A DNA stretch of 41,127 bases from Streptomyces griseorubiginosus. Its GTDB lineage: Bacteria; Actinomycetota; Actinomycetes; Streptomycetales; Streptomycetaceae. Positions 1 through 8,388 of this stretch are shown piece after piece (positions within the stretch are counted from its first letter, which is position 1; each line of letters begins with the position of its first letter). A model generated the notes under the pieces. It was given only the letters and a program-made list of their open reading frames with translations, was not told the DNA's origin and ran no database searches. The stretch spans positions 1 through 41,127 of the forward strand of contig NZ_WVUG01000043.1 in NCBI RefSeq assembly GCF_017614965.1. The letters are read 5' to 3'. A program made the translations under genes and the position numbers.

Positions 1-9
1 CGGGGGAGC

Positions 10-47
10 GGGGAGGGGCCGCCGCGGCGTCGAGGCGGGCCCTCCCC
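10..47 (-). terminator. Hairpin downstream of ndgR
   Basis: Arms GGGGAGGG (10-17) and CCCTCCCC (40-47) pair perfectly and extend inward by about five more pairs after one mismatch. It lies about 27 bases beyond the ndgR stop. There is no T-tract on the minus strand, so it is a GC-rich hairpin that may terminate or protect the 3' end rather than a classical intrinsic terminator. Confidence 0.4.
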
Positions 48-74
48 GTTGACGTTCCCGTGCGTGGCCGCACG

Positions 75-791
75 TCAGCCGGTGCGGCGCAGGGCCTCCG
101 ACAGACGGGCGGCGGCGTCGATGACCGCCTGGGCGTGCATACGGCCGGGGTGGCGGGTCAGGCGCTCGATGGGGCCGGAGACCGAGACGGCGGCCACCAC
201 GCGGTTGGACGGGCCGCGTACCGGCGCCGAGACGGAGGCGACGCCCGGCTCGCGCTCGCCGATGGACTGGGCCCAGCCGCGGCGCCGTACGCCCGACAGG
301 GCCGTCGCCGTGAAACGGGCGCCCTGCAGGCCGCGGTGGAGGCGCTCGGGCTCCTCCCAGGCCATCAGGATCTGCGCGGAGGAGCCGGCCTTCATGGTGA
401 GCGTCGAGCCCACCGGGACGGTGTCCCGAAGGCCGGACAGCCGCTCGGCCGCGGCGACGCAGATGCGCATGTCGCCCTGGCGGCGGTAGAGCTGGGCGCT
501 CTCGCCCGTGACGTCGCGCAGATGCGTGAGCACCGGGCCGGCCGTCGCGAGCAGGCGGTCCTCGCCGGCCGCGGCCGCGAGCTCGGCCAGCCGGGGGCCG
601 AGAATGAAACGGCCCTGCATGTCGCGTGCCACCATGCGGTGGTGCTCCAGGGCCACGGCCAGTCGATGGGCCGTCGGTCGTGCCAGTCCGGTGGCCGCCA
701 CCAGTCCCGCGAGGGTGGCCGGGCCGGACTCGAGGGCGCTCAGGACAAGGGCTGCCTTGTCCAGAACGCCCACGCCGCTACTGTTGTCCAT
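75..791 (-). CDS. ndgR: IclR-family transcriptional regulator NdgR
   Basis: A 238-residue IclR-type regulator. The N-terminal winged helix covers about residues 8-65 (ALVLSALESG, then GLARPTAHRLAVAL as recognition helix) and the rest is the GAF-like effector domain. The start is the ATG at 791 followed by MDNSSGVGVLDKA; a far longer open frame continues upstream, but only through the antisense of leuC. In Streptomyces, NdgR is known to control leucine and other amino-acid biosynthesis genes and to influence antibiotic production, and it normally sits divergent from leuC as here. It therefore probably binds the 792-980 interval and regulates both leuCD and itself. The family assignment is secure. 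The name rests on sequence character plus the leuC neighbourhood. Confidence 0.92.
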   Translation of the reverse strand: MDNSSGVGVLDKAALVLSALESGPATLAGLVAATGLARPTAHRLAVALEHHRMVARDMQGRFILGPRLAELAAAAGEDRLLATAGPVLTHLRDVTGESAQLYRRQGDMRICVAAAERLSGLRDTVPVGSTLTMKAGSSAQILMAWEEPERLHRGLQGARFTATALSGVRRRGWAQSIGEREPGVASVSAPVRGPSNRVVAAVSVSGPIERLTRHPGRMHAQAVIDAAARLSEALRRTG

Positions 792-804
792 GCAACGATA
801 CTCA

Positions 805-846
805 CGTCTCACTCTGTGAAACGCAAGTTCCTTTTTCCGTGAGACG
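805..846. promoter_or_regulatory. Candidate NdgR operator region between ndgR and leuC
   Basis: An 8-base inverted repeat, CGTCTCAC (805-812) and GTGAGACG (839-846), flanks an AT-richer centre containing CTTTTT. It lies 14 bases upstream of the ndgR start codon and about 135 bases upstream of leuC. Divergent IclR-type regulators usually bind such an intergenic region. The assignment to NdgR is inferred; no consensus was tested. Confidence 0.4.
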
Positions 847-980
847 CGCAACCCTTGTATCCACAGCGGCCCGCTGACCGAACGGGCCGGATGACGGACG
901 CCCGTGAACAGGGGCCGGGTGCGCCGTCTCTCAAGATCTCTAGTTGGGCCGGTGGACGTTTGCCGGCCGGAGGGAAAGCG

Positions 981-2411
981 ATGGGTAGGACACTCGCGGA
1001 GAAGGTCTGGGACGACCACGTCGTCCGGCGCGCCGAGGGCGAGCCCGACCTCCTCTTCATCGATCTCCACCTCCTGCACGAGGTGACCAGCCCGCAGGCC
1101 TTCGACGGCCTGCGTCAGAACGGCCGCCCGGTGCGCCGTCTCGACCTCACCATCGCGACCGAGGACCACAACACCCCGACCCTCGACATCGACAAGCCGA
1201 TCGCGGACCCGGTCTCCCGGGCCCAGCTGGAGACGCTGCGCAAGAACTGCGCGGAGTTCGGGGTACGGCTGCACCCGCTGGGCGACGTCGAGCAGGGCGT
1301 CGTGCACGTCGTCGGCCCGCAGCTGGGCCTGACCCAGCCCGGTACGACCGTCGTCTGCGGTGACTCGCACACCTCCACGCACGGTGCCTTCGGCGCGCTG
1401 GCGTTCGGCATCGGCACCTCGCAGGTCGAGCACGTGCTGGCCACCCAGACGCTGCCGCTGGCCCGCCCGAAGACCATGGCGATCACGGTCGACGGCGAAC
1501 TGCCCGAGGGCGTCACCGCCAAGGACCTGATCCTGGCGATCATCGCCAAGATCGGTACCGGCGGCGGCCAGGGCTACATCCTGGAGTACCGCGGCTCCGC
1601 CATCGAGAAGCTCTCGATGGAGGCGCGGATGACCATCTGCAACATGTCGATCGAGGCCGGTGCCCGCGCGGGCATGATCGCCCCCGACGAGACGACCTTC
1701 GCCTACCTCAAGGGCCGTCCGCACGCCCCCGAGGGCGAGGAGTGGGACGCGGCCGTCGCGTACTGGAAGACGCTCAGGACGGACGACGACGCCGAGTTCG
1801 ACGCCGAGGTGGTCATCGACGCCGCCTCGCTGTCGCCGTTCGTCACCTGGGGCACCAACCCCGGCCAGGGCGCGCCGCTTTCGGCGTCCGTCCCCGACCC
1901 GGCTTCGTACGAAGACGCTTCGGAGCGCCTCGCCGCCGAAAAGGCCCTGGAATACATGGGGTTGGCGGCCGGACAGCCGCTGCGCTCCATCAACGTGGAC
2001 ACTGTCTTCGTAGGTTCCTGCACGAACGGCCGCATCGAGGACCTGCGGGCCGCGGCCGAACTCCTCAAGGGCCGCAAAGTCGCCGACGGCGTACGGATGC
2101 TGGTCGTCCCGGGCTCCGCGCGCGTGGGTCTGCAGGCCGTCTCCGAGGGCCTGGACGTCGTCTTCAAGGAGGCCGGCGCCGAATGGCGGCACGCGGGCTG
2201 CTCGATGTGCCTCGGCATGAACCCCGACCAGCTGGCCCCGGGTGAGCGCTCCGCCTCCACCTCCAACCGCAACTTCGAGGGACGGCAGGGCAAGGGCGGC
2301 CGTACGCACCTGGTCTCGCCGCAGGTCGCCGCCGCGACCGCCGTGCTGGGCCACCTGGCCTCGCCCGCCGACCTGACCGACGTAACCGCCGCCGCGCCCG
2401 CTGGAGTCTGA
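981..2411 (+). CDS. leuC: 3-isopropylmalate dehydratase large subunit
   Basis: LeuC is the catalytic subunit of isopropylmalate isomerase, which interconverts 2- and 3-isopropylmalate in leucine synthesis with LeuD in the cytoplasm. The 476-residue length is typical. The three [4Fe-4S] ligands are visible: Cys347 in VGSCTNG, and Cys407 and Cys410 in the CSMC motif. The ATG at 981 ([13 protein letters not shown]) was chosen because a strong Shine-Dalgarno GGAGGG (969-974) precedes it. The frame stays open upstream to 855, but that extension lacks family character. leuD follows after 5 bases, so the two are one operon. Regulation by the divergent NdgR is likely. Confidence 0.97.
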   Translation: MGRTLAEKVWDDHVVRRAEGEPDLLFIDLHLLHEVTSPQAFDGLRQNGRPVRRLDLTIATEDHNTPTLDIDKPIADPVSRAQLETLRKNCAEFGVRLHPLGDVEQGVVHVVGPQLGLTQPGTTVVCGDSHTSTHGAFGALAFGIGTSQVEHVLATQTLPLARPKTMAITVDGELPEGVTAKDLILAIIAKIGTGGGQGYILEYRGSAIEKLSMEARMTICNMSIEAGARAGMIAPDETTFAYLKGRPHAPEGEEWDAAVAYWKTLRTDDDAEFDAEVVIDAASLSPFVTWGTNPGQGAPLSASVPDPASYEDASERLAAEKALEYMGLAAGQPLRSINVDTVFVGSCTNGRIEDLRAAAELLKGRKVADGVRMLVVPGSARVGLQAVSEGLDVVFKEAGAEWRHAGCSMCLGMNPDQLAPGERSASTSNRNFEGRQGKGGRTHLVSPQVAAATAVLGHLASPADLTDVTAAAPAGV

Positions 2412-2416
2412 GAGTC

Positions 2417-3010
2417 ATGGAAGCATTCACCACGCACACCGGCCGGGCCGTCCCGCTGCGCCGCTCCAACGTCGACACCGACCAGATCATCCCTGCTCAC
2501 TGGCTCAAGAAGGTGACCCGGGACGGTTTCGAGGACGGGCTGTTCGAGGCCTGGCGCAAGGACGAGAACTTCATCCTCAACCGCCCGGAACGCAAGGGCG
2601 CCACCGTCCTGGTCGCAGGCCCGGACTTCGGCACCGGCTCCTCCCGTGAGCACGCGGTGTGGGCGCTGCAGAACTACGGCTTCAAGACCGTGATCTCCTC
2701 CCGGTTCGCCGACATCTTCCGCGGCAACTCGCTGAAGAACGGCCTGCTCACCGTGGTTCTGGAGCAGAAGATCGTGGACGCCCTGTGGGAGCTCACCGAG
2801 AAGGACCCCGAGGCGGAGATCACCGTCGACCTCGAGGCCCGCGAGGTGCGCGCCGAGGGGATCACCGCCTCCTTCGAGCTGGACGAGAACTCCCGCTGGC
2901 GGCTGCTGAACGGTCTGGACGACATCTCCATCACCCTCCAGAACGAGGCGGACATCGCCGCCTACGAGGCGAAGCGGCCCTCGTACAAGCCGAAGACGCT
3001 CCAGGTCTGA
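2417..3010 (+). CDS. leuD: 3-isopropylmalate dehydratase small subunit
   Basis: LeuD (197 residues) is the swivel-domain partner of LeuC. It begins [27 protein letters not shown], the standard bacterial LeuD opening, and contains the conserved [15 protein letters not shown] substrate-loop segment and the [11 protein letters not shown] motif. It starts 5 bases after the leuC stop, so the two are cotranscribed and probably translationally coupled. It ends just before a strong intrinsic hairpin, which closes the operon. Nothing is unusual; length and motifs are complete. Confidence 0.97.
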   Translation: MEAFTTHTGRAVPLRRSNVDTDQIIPAHWLKKVTRDGFEDGLFEAWRKDENFILNRPERKGATVLVAGPDFGTGSSREHAVWALQNYGFKTVISSRFADIFRGNSLKNGLLTVVLEQKIVDALWELTEKDPEAEITVDLEAREVRAEGITASFELDENSRWRLLNGLDDISITLQNEADIAAYEAKRPSYKPKTLQV

Positions 3011-3057
3011 TTCCGGCCCCTTCCGGAGCATCTGAACACGGCTGGTTTCAGCCACCC

Positions 3058-3088
3058 GGTACCCCCGATCAGCCCGATCGGGGGTACC
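3058..3088 (+). terminator. leuCD terminator hairpin
   Basis: A perfect 13-bp stem, GGTACCCCCGATC (3058-3070) and its complement (3076-3088), with a five-base AGCCC loop, 47 bases after the leuD stop. It lacks a T-tract, as is common in Streptomyces, but the stem is very stable. The rest of 3011-3285 holds no recognisable gene. Confidence 0.8.
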
Positions 3089-3285
3089 GCCATGTCTGCG
3101 CCCGATCTGCGCCCGATCAGCCCCGCGTGGCTCTTGGACTTCGTTCAACTTCCCACGTTAGAAAGGGGGTTGCCGGGGTACGCGAGGGTTGTAGCCGCGA
3201 CTTCCGCAGACGCCCGGACGGCCGTTTGAGGTGGCAGTTGCCCCCTGGGCAGGCGACAACTCGCCCCAGATGGCACAATCTGTGC

Positions 3286-3516
3286 ATGGAACACGACGGC
3301 CAACTCGAGCTCTATGCGGCGGTCGCGGGCCAACTCAAGGAAGCGCACGCAAGAGTGCGCGCACTGCAAGTCCCGGAGGGCGTACGGATGGCGCTGACCC
3401 GGAAGCTGCTGGTCATTACGGCCGCGGCCAAGCACGATCTCGCCGACGCGGCAAGGCGTCTGGAGGCGTTCGGAGCGGACCTCGACGAGGGGCGAATCCC
3501 CGAAGAGGGCCACTGA
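3286..3516 (+). CDS. Small helical protein of unknown function
   Basis: A 76-residue, mostly helical, charged protein beginning MEHDGQLELYAAVAGQLKEAH, with no signal peptide or membrane segment. I recall such a conserved small protein between leuD and hupS in other Streptomyces, but I know no function for it. The upstream sequence has no Shine-Dalgarno; a -10-like CACAAT at 3274-3279 ends only 6 bases before the ATG, so the message may be leaderless. A weak 5-bp hairpin at 3550-3566 follows the stop. Codon use fits a real gene (almost every third position is G or C). Confidence 0.75.
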   Translation: MEHDGQLELYAAVAGQLKEAHARVRALQVPEGVRMALTRKLLVITAAAKHDLADAARRLEAFGADLDEGRIPEEGH

Positions 3517-3573
3517 TCGCAGCCGGGGCAGTCGAGTTCGTTGCGGCGCACGGGTGATTAGCCCGTTTCGTGT

Positions 3574-3602
3574 TTGATTTGCGGTATATATCTGCCTAAC
3601 GT
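3574..3602 (+). promoter_or_regulatory. Candidate hupS promoter
   Basis: A -35-like TTGATT (3574-3579) and a -10-like TAACGT (3597-3602) are separated by 17 bases, matching the TTGNNN/TANNNT form used by HrdB in Streptomyces. The spacer contains an AT-rich TATATAT unusual for this genome. It would give a leader of about 45 bases before the GTG of hupS. Confidence 0.55.
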
Positions 3603-3653
3603 GCGAAAAAGCTTGAACACTTTCGTTCTGGCGATGTCTCCGAAGGGGAAGAC

Positions 3654-4283
3654 GTGAACAAGGCGCAGCTCGTAGAAGCGATTGCCGACAAGCTCGGCGG
3701 CCGCCAGCAGGCAGCCGACGCTGTCGACGCGGTCCTGGACGCCATCGTCCGCGCGACGGTCGCGGGTGACCGTGTCTCGGTCACCGGCTTCGGTTCGTTC
3801 GAGAAGGTCGACCGTCCGGCCCGCTACGCCCGCAACCCCCAGACGGGCGAGCGGGTTCGGGTCAAGAAGACCTCCGTTCCGCGCTTCCGCGCGGGTCAGG
3901 GCTTCAAGGACCTGGTCAGCGGCTCGAAGAAGCTCCCCCGCGGCGGCGAGGTCGCCGTCAAGAAGGCGCCCAAGGGCAGCCTGACCGGCGGTGCTTCGAC
4001 GACCGTGAAGAAGGCCGCGGCCAAGAAGGCGACCACGAAGGCGGCCGCCGCGAAGAAGACCACGGCGAAGAAGACGACGGCCAAGAAGACCACGGCCACC
4101 GCCAAGAAGACCACCGCGAAGAAGACGACGGCGAAGAAGACCACCGGCGCCGCCAAGACCTCCGCGGCGAAGAAGACCACCGCCCAGAAGGCGACGGCCA
4201 AGAAGGCGCCGGCCAAGAAGGCCCCCGCCAAGAAGTCGGCCGCCCGCAGCACCGCCAAGAAGGCCACGGCCCGCACCAGGTAA
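3654..4283 (+). CDS. hupS: HU-family nucleoid protein with histone-H1-like tail (HupS type)
   Basis: A 209-residue nucleoid-associated protein. Residues 1 to about 92 are a canonical HU domain: MNKAQLVEAIADKLGG, GFGSFEKVDRPARYARNPQTGE, then VPRFRAGQGFKDLV. Residues from about 105 to the end are an Ala/Lys/Thr-rich basic tail built from imperfect KKTTA, KKATA and KKAPA units, resembling eukaryotic histone H1. In Streptomyces the tailed HU paralogue (HupS) is developmentally regulated and helps compact spore chromosomes; the untailed paralogue is HupA. The start is GTG at 3654, with GAAGGGGAAG just upstream. It is monocistronic, with a promoter-like element before it and a hairpin after it. Confidence 0.95.
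   Translation: MNKAQLVEAIADKLGGRQQAADAVDAVLDAIVRATVAGDRVSVTGFGSFEKVDRPARYARNPQTGERVRVKKTSVPRFRAGQGFKDLVSGSKKLPRGGEVAVKKAPKGSLTGGASTTVKKAAAKKATTKAAAAKKTTAKKTTAKKTTATAKKTTAKKTTAKKTTGAAKTSAAKKTTAQKATAKKAPAKKAPAKKSAARSTAKKATARTR
4018..4265 (+). repeat. Degenerate repeat coding the basic tail of HupS
   Basis: The DNA consists of many imperfect copies of AAGAAGACGACGGC-like units coding KK-T/A-T/A-A pentads. The reading frame is kept throughout. Such an array is prone to slippage, so tail length is expected to vary between strains. Confidence 0.8.
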
Positions 4284-4300
4284 GGGCACAGGGGCACTCA

Positions 4301-4342
4301 CGCGCCGGGCCGGACTCCCCGTGGAGTCCGGCCCGCGGCGCG
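4301..4342. terminator. Bidirectional terminator between hupS and the cofC operon
   Basis: Arms GGGCCGGACTCC (4307-4318) and GGAGTCCGGCCC (4323-4334) form a perfect 12-bp stem with a CCGT loop, and CGCGCC/GGCGCG extends the base around a small bulge. It lies between the ends of two convergent transcription units, so it can serve both. Confidence 0.75.
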
Positions 4343-4358
4343 TTGTGGGACGGCCGGG

Positions 4359-4562
4359 TCAGAAGGTCTGCAGCGTCACCAGAGTGATGTGCGGGCCGTC
4401 CTCGGCTCCCTCGACCTCGATCCGTACCCGCTGACCGGGCCTGAGCAGCCTCAGCCCGCCCGCGTCGAACGCCTCGGCGTCGAACGGGACGGGGGTTCCG
4501 TCGTCGAGCAGCACACTGCCGCTGCGCGTGTCGGCGTCGTAGGTGTACGCGGTCGCCTGCAT
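4359..4562 (-). CDS. Small OB-fold/cold-shock-like protein of unknown function
   Basis: A 67-residue protein, beginning MQATAYTYDADTRSGSVLLD. The pattern GSVLLDDGTPVPFDAEAF followed by GLRLLRPGQRVRIE resembles the strand order of a cold-shock OB fold, but the RNA-binding aromatic motifs of CspA are absent. I therefore call it only cold-shock-like. It starts 10 bases after the cofC stop and is probably cotranscribed with cofC. No catalytic residues are evident. The real role is unknown. Confidence 0.75.
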   Translation of the reverse strand: MQATAYTYDADTRSGSVLLDDGTPVPFDAEAFDAGGLRLLRPGQRVRIEVEGAEDGPHITLVTLQTF

Positions 4563-4572
4563 GAAGCGCAGC

Positions 4573-5211
4573 CTACTGTCCCGGGATCAGCAACCGCGCG
4601 GCCACCGCCGCCGTCCGGGGACCCACCCCGAGGGCCAGCGCGGCCCGCAGATCGTCGCCGGTGTCCACGTCCTGGCGCACCGAGTCCACCTCGTCGAGCG
4701 CCAGTTCCACGGCACCGGACGCACGATGCCGGGCCCGGGAATCCGTACCGAATGCCGGCAGCAATTCCCGGCCCGGGGCAGCGGCCAGCAGAGTCGTGCC
4801 GATATTCGCGGCATCCGGCATGAATGCGCGCGGGAATTCCGCCGCCGCGTCGAGGACCCGGGCCAATTCCAGGGAGCGCAGCGCCGGGAGGTCGGCGTTC
4901 AGGGCGGCCACGGGGGTGTCGGGCCGGTCGGCGCGCACGGCGGCCACCGCGTGCTCCAGGGCCGCGTTCAGCCCGCCGCGCGGCTCGTCGGTGACGACAC
5001 GGGCGCCCAGCGCGGCCAGCTCGCGGCCGGCCAGGGCGTCGTCCGTGACGACCGCCACATCCTTCACCGCCGGGCAGGCCAGCGCCGCGGCCACGGTGTC
5101 CTGGGCGAACGCGAGGGCGAGGCCCGGGCGCACCCCGTCGTGGGCGGTGTCCGAGAGCCTGCTCTTGGCCAGCGCCAGGGGCTTCACGGGGATGACCAAC
5201 GTCCACTGCAC
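4573..5211 (-). CDS. cofC: 2-phospho-L-lactate/phosphoenolpyruvate guanylyltransferase (CofC/FbiD)
   Basis: A 212-residue nucleotidyltransferase-fold enzyme. CofC/FbiD activates phospholactate or, in actinobacteria, phosphoenolpyruvate with GTP, the first committed step of coenzyme F420 side-chain assembly in the cytoplasm. The N-terminus WTLVIPVKPLALAKSRLSD is the family's nucleotide-binding opening, AALNADLPAL is the acidic metal motif, and DVDTGDDLRAAL is the C-terminal motif. The start is GTG at 5211. It is the first gene of a leftward unit with the small OB-like gene and is divergent from plsC. Which three-carbon substrate is used cannot be read from the sequence. Confidence 0.92.
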   Translation of the reverse strand: MQWTLVIPVKPLALAKSRLSDTAHDGVRPGLALAFAQDTVAAALACPAVKDVAVVTDDALAGRELAALGARVVTDEPRGGLNAALEHAVAAVRADRPDTPVAALNADLPALRSLELARVLDAAAEFPRAFMPDAANIGTTLLAAAPGRELLPAFGTDSRARHRASGAVELALDEVDSVRQDVDTGDDLRAALALGVGPRTAAVAARLLIPGQ

Positions 5212-5393
5212 GAGCGTTCCGTCCCTCTCTTCTCGCGGTCATTGTCACTCAGCCGTCACCTGGACCATCTGGTGGTCCGGGCGTCGGGGCGTACGGTGTT
5301 CTCGACAGACCGGCGGCCTGGGGCGACACTTGTGCGGCCCCCCGGCCCGATGTACCGGGCCGACGTACTTGGCCCCTAGAGGAAGGTGCGCGC

Positions 5394-6158
5394 GTGCCCC
5401 GCCGCAGAATCGGCTTCTGGTACCGCTTCGCCGCGGTGCTCTGCAAACCGCCGCTGGTGGTTCTGATCAAGCGGGACTGGCGCGGAATGGAGCACATTCC
5501 GGCCGAGGGCGGATTTATCACCGCGGTGAACCACAATTCCCACGTGGACCCCTTCGCGTACGCGCACTACCAGTACAACACCGGACGGGTCCCGCGATTC
5601 CTCGCGAAGAGCGGGCTTTTCAAGAAGGGATTCGTCGGCGCCGCGATGCGCGGCACCGGACAGATCCCCGTCTACCGCGAGTCCACCGACGCGCTCAGCG
5701 CCTTCCGCGCCGCGGTCGACGCCGTGGAACGCGGTGAGTGCGTGGTGTTCTACCCCGAGGGAACGATCACTCGCGACCCCGACGGCTGGCCCATGACCGC
5801 CAAGACCGGTGCGGCGCGCGTCGCCCTGCAGACCAAGTGCCCGGTGATCCCGATCGCCCAGTGGGGCGCCAACGAGCTGCTGCCGCCGTACAGCAAGAAG
5901 GCGTACATCCTGCCGCGCAAGACCCACCACGTGCTCGCGGGCCCGCCCGTGGACCTCTCGCGCTTCTACGACAAGGACATGACCGCGGACGTGCTCAGGG
6001 AGGCCACCGAGGTCATCATGGCCGCGATCACCCGCCAGCTGGAGGAGATCCGCGGCGAGAAGGCGCCCGCCACGCCGTACGACCCGCGCCGCGAGCGCAT
6101 CGAGCAGCGGCGCAGGACCCAGGCGCAGTCCGGTCACGAGGAGGAGACGAGCAAGTGA
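5394..6158 (+). CDS. plsC: 1-acyl-sn-glycerol-3-phosphate acyltransferase family protein
   Basis: A 254-residue PlsC-superfamily acyltransferase that would acylate lysophosphatidate to phosphatidate at the membrane. The catalytic HX4D is visible as His47-Asp52 in NHNSHVDP, and the glycerophosphate-binding motif appears as FYPEGTITRDP. There is a single hydrophobic N-terminal stretch (about residues 8-25) and a charged C-terminus. The start is GTG at 5394, with GGAAGG at 5381-5386. Its stop overlaps the gpsA start by 4 bases (GTGA), so the enzyme making glycerol-3-phosphate and this acyltransferase are translationally coupled. Exact acyl-acceptor specificity is inferred from context. Confidence 0.9.
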   Translation: MPRRRIGFWYRFAAVLCKPPLVVLIKRDWRGMEHIPAEGGFITAVNHNSHVDPFAYAHYQYNTGRVPRFLAKSGLFKKGFVGAAMRGTGQIPVYRESTDALSAFRAAVDAVERGECVVFYPEGTITRDPDGWPMTAKTGAARVALQTKCPVIPIAQWGANELLPPYSKKAYILPRKTHHVLAGPPVDLSRFYDKDMTADVLREATEVIMAAITRQLEEIRGEKAPATPYDPRRERIEQRRRTQAQSGHEEETSK

Positions 6159-7165
6159 GCAGGCCCGTCAAGGCGGCGGTCTTCGGTACCGGTTCATGGG
6201 GCACCGCCTTCGGCGTGGTGCTCGCCGACGCGGGCTGCGAGGTGACCCTCTGGGGCCGCCGCGCCGAACTCGCCGAAGCGGTCAACTCCTCGCGTACGAA
6301 CCCCGACTACCTCCCCGGAGTCGAGCTCCCGGAGAACCTCCGGGCGACCGCGGACGCCGCCGAGGCCGCGCGCGACGCCGACTTCACGATACTGGCGATC
6401 CCCTCCCAGACCCTGCGCGCCAACCTCGCCGAGTGGGTCCCGCTGCTCGCCCCGGACACGGTTCTCGTCTCCCTCATGAAGGGCGTCGAACTCGGCTCCG
6501 CCATGCGGATGAGCGAGGTGATCGAGGACGTCGCCAAGGTCGGCGCGGACCGTGTCGCCGTCGTCACCGGGCCCAACCTCGCCCGCGAGATCGCCGCCCG
6601 GATGCCGGCCGCCGCCGTGGTCGCCTGCACCGACGAGGCGGTGGCCCAGCGGCTCCAGGCGGCCTGCCACACGCCGTACTTCCGGCCCTACACCAACACC
6701 GACGTGGTCGGCTGCGAACTGGGCGGCGCGGTCAAGAACGTCATCGGGCTCGCGGTCGGCATCGCGGACGGCATGGGGCTCGGCGACAACGCCAAGGGCT
6801 CGCTCATCACGCGCGGCCTCGCCGAGACCACGCGGCTCGGGGTCGCGCTGGGCGCCGACCCGCTGACCTTCTCCGGGCTCGCCGGCCTCGGCGACCTGGT
6901 GGCCACCTGTTCCTCGCCGCTGTCCCGCAACCACACCTTCGGCACCAACCTCGGCAAGGGCATGACCCTGGAGGAGACCATCGCGGTCACCAAGCAGACC
7001 GCGGAGGGCGTCAAGTCCTGCGAGTCGGTGGCGGATCTGGCCCGCCGGCACGGTGTGGAGATGCCGATCACGGAGACGGTCGTCGACATCGTGCACGAAG
7101 GCAAGCCGCCCGTCGTGGCGTTGAAGGAACTGATGTCGCGCAGCGCGAAGCCGGAACGACACTGA
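6155..7165 (+). CDS. gpsA: Glycerol-3-phosphate dehydrogenase [NAD(P)+]
   Basis: A 336-residue cytoplasmic enzyme that reduces dihydroxyacetone phosphate to sn-glycerol-3-phosphate, the backbone for phospholipids. The Rossmann motif FGTGSWGTAFG is near the N-terminus. The catalytic lysine lies in GCELGGAVKNVIGLAVGI, and DNAKGSLITRGLAE and GLAGLGDLVATC are family signatures. The start is GTG at 6155, inside the last codons of plsC (GTGA overlap), with GAGGAG upstream. Length and motifs are complete. Confidence 0.96.
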   Translation: MSRPVKAAVFGTGSWGTAFGVVLADAGCEVTLWGRRAELAEAVNSSRTNPDYLPGVELPENLRATADAAEAARDADFTILAIPSQTLRANLAEWVPLLAPDTVLVSLMKGVELGSAMRMSEVIEDVAKVGADRVAVVTGPNLAREIAARMPAAAVVACTDEAVAQRLQAACHTPYFRPYTNTDVVGCELGGAVKNVIGLAVGIADGMGLGDNAKGSLITRGLAETTRLGVALGADPLTFSGLAGLGDLVATCSSPLSRNHTFGTNLGKGMTLEETIAVTKQTAEGVKSCESVADLARRHGVEMPITETVVDIVHEGKPPVVALKELMSRSAKPERH

Positions 7166-7186
7166 GCGACCCCCCGGGGCGCACGC

Positions 7187-7215
7187 TGTCTCAGGGCACT
7201 ACCACCGGGTACTCT
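7187..7215 (+). promoter_or_regulatory. Candidate ddlA promoter
   Basis: A -10-like TACTCT (7210-7215) lies 9 bases before the ddlA ATG, with a weak -35-like CTGTCT (7187-7192) 18 bases upstream. No Shine-Dalgarno is visible between them and the ATG, so the transcript may be leaderless or nearly so. Confidence 0.35.
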
Positions 7216-7224
7216 CAACGCGAT

Positions 7225-8379
7225 ATGAGCACCGAGAACCTTCCCCAGAGCCCTGAGCAGCCGTCTCGCAAGCCGCGCGTGGCCGTCGTGTTCGGCGGGC
7301 GCAGCTCCGAACACGGGATCTCCGTGGTCACCGCCGGCGCCGTCCTCAAGGCCATCGACCGGACGAAGTACGACGTCCTGCCGATCGGCATCACGCGGGA
7401 AGGCCGCTGGGCCCTGACCGCCGACGAGCCGGAGCGCATGGCGATCACCGACCGCCGTACGCCGGAGGTCGAGGACGTGGCCGAGTCGGGCGAGGGCGGC
7501 GTGGTGCTCCCCCTTGACCCCGGCAACCGCGAAGTCGTCGTCAGCGAGCCCGGATCGGTGCCCAAGGCGCTCGGCGAGGTCGACGTGGTCTTCCCCGTCC
7601 TGCACGGCCCGTACGGCGAGGACGGCACCCTGCAGGGCCTGCTGGAGCTCTCCGGCGTCCCGTACGTGGGCGCGGGCGTGCTCGCCTCGGCCGTCGGCCA
7701 GGACAAGGAGTACATGAAGCGGGTGTTCACCTCCTTCGGGCTGAAGGTCGGCCCGTACGTGGTGATCCGGCCCCGGGAGTGGGAGCGGGACGAGTCCGCG
7801 GCCCGCGGGAAGATCGTGGACTTCGTCGGCGAGCATGGCTGGCCGCTGTTCGTGAAGCCCGCGCGCGCGGGTTCGTCGATCGGCATCACCAAGGTCGACG
7901 ACCTGTCCGGCCTGGACGAGGCGATCGCGGAGGCCCAGCGCCACGACCCGAAGATCCTGGTCGAGGCGGCGGTGGTGGGGCGCGAGATCGAGTGCGGGGT
8001 GCTGGAGTTCGAGGACGGTCCGCGGGCCTCCGTCCCCGCGGAGATCCCGCCGCCGGACGCGCACGCGTACTACGACTTCGAGGCCAAGTACATCGACTCG
8101 ACCCCGGGTATCGTGCCCGCGCCCCTCACCCCGGAGGAGACGGCCGAGGTCCAGCGCCTGGCGGTGGAGGCCTTCGAGGCGGCGTCCTGCGAGGGACTGG
8201 TGCGCGCGGACTTCTTCCTCACCGACGAGGGCTTCGTCATCAACGAGATCAACACCCTGCCCGGTTTCACGCCCATCTCGATGTACCCGCAGATGTGGCA
8301 GGCGAGCGGCATCGGCTACCCGGAGCTGGTGGACCGGCTCATCCAGGCGGCCCTGCGCAGGTCGACCGGCCTTCGTTAG
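7225..8379 (+). CDS. ddlA: D-alanine--D-alanine ligase
   Basis: A 384-residue ATP-grasp ligase that makes D-Ala-D-Ala for peptidoglycan precursors. Visible signatures are VVFGGRSSEHGISVVTAGA at the N-terminus, the loop LHGPYGEDGTLQG, the ATP-grasp PARAGSSIGITK, and the metal/substrate motif INEINTLPGFTPISMYP near the C-terminus. The start is ATG at 7225 (MSTENLPQSPEQ). The proline-rich first 20 residues precede the conserved core, so a slightly later start cannot be excluded, but no other good start exists. It is followed at once by an intrinsic terminator lying inside the 3' end of the convergent lipoprotein gene. It has the usual ligase signatures; I see no sign that it is a D-Ala-D-Lac enzyme. 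Confidence 0.95.
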   Translation: MSTENLPQSPEQPSRKPRVAVVFGGRSSEHGISVVTAGAVLKAIDRTKYDVLPIGITREGRWALTADEPERMAITDRRTPEVEDVAESGEGGVVLPLDPGNREVVVSEPGSVPKALGEVDVVFPVLHGPYGEDGTLQGLLELSGVPYVGAGVLASAVGQDKEYMKRVFTSFGLKVGPYVVIRPREWERDESAARGKIVDFVGEHGWPLFVKPARAGSSIGITKVDDLSGLDEAIAEAQRHDPKILVEAAVVGREIECGVLEFEDGPRASVPAEIPPPDAHAYYDFEAKYIDSTPGIVPAPLTPEETAEVQRLAVEAFEAASCEGLVRADFFLTDEGFVINEINTLPGFTPISMYPQMWQASGIGYPELVDRLIQAALRRSTGLR

Positions 8380-8388
8380 CCGTCGCGG

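Noticed and set aside
792..2354. Long open minus-strand frame continuing upstream of ndgR
   Set aside because: It is the antisense of leuC; the IclR family begins at the ATG at 791 and the extension shows Arg/Gly/Val-rich composition typical of high-GC antisense frames.
4018..4265. CRISPR-like or satellite array
   Set aside because: The repeat has no spacers and keeps a reading frame coding the HupS tail.
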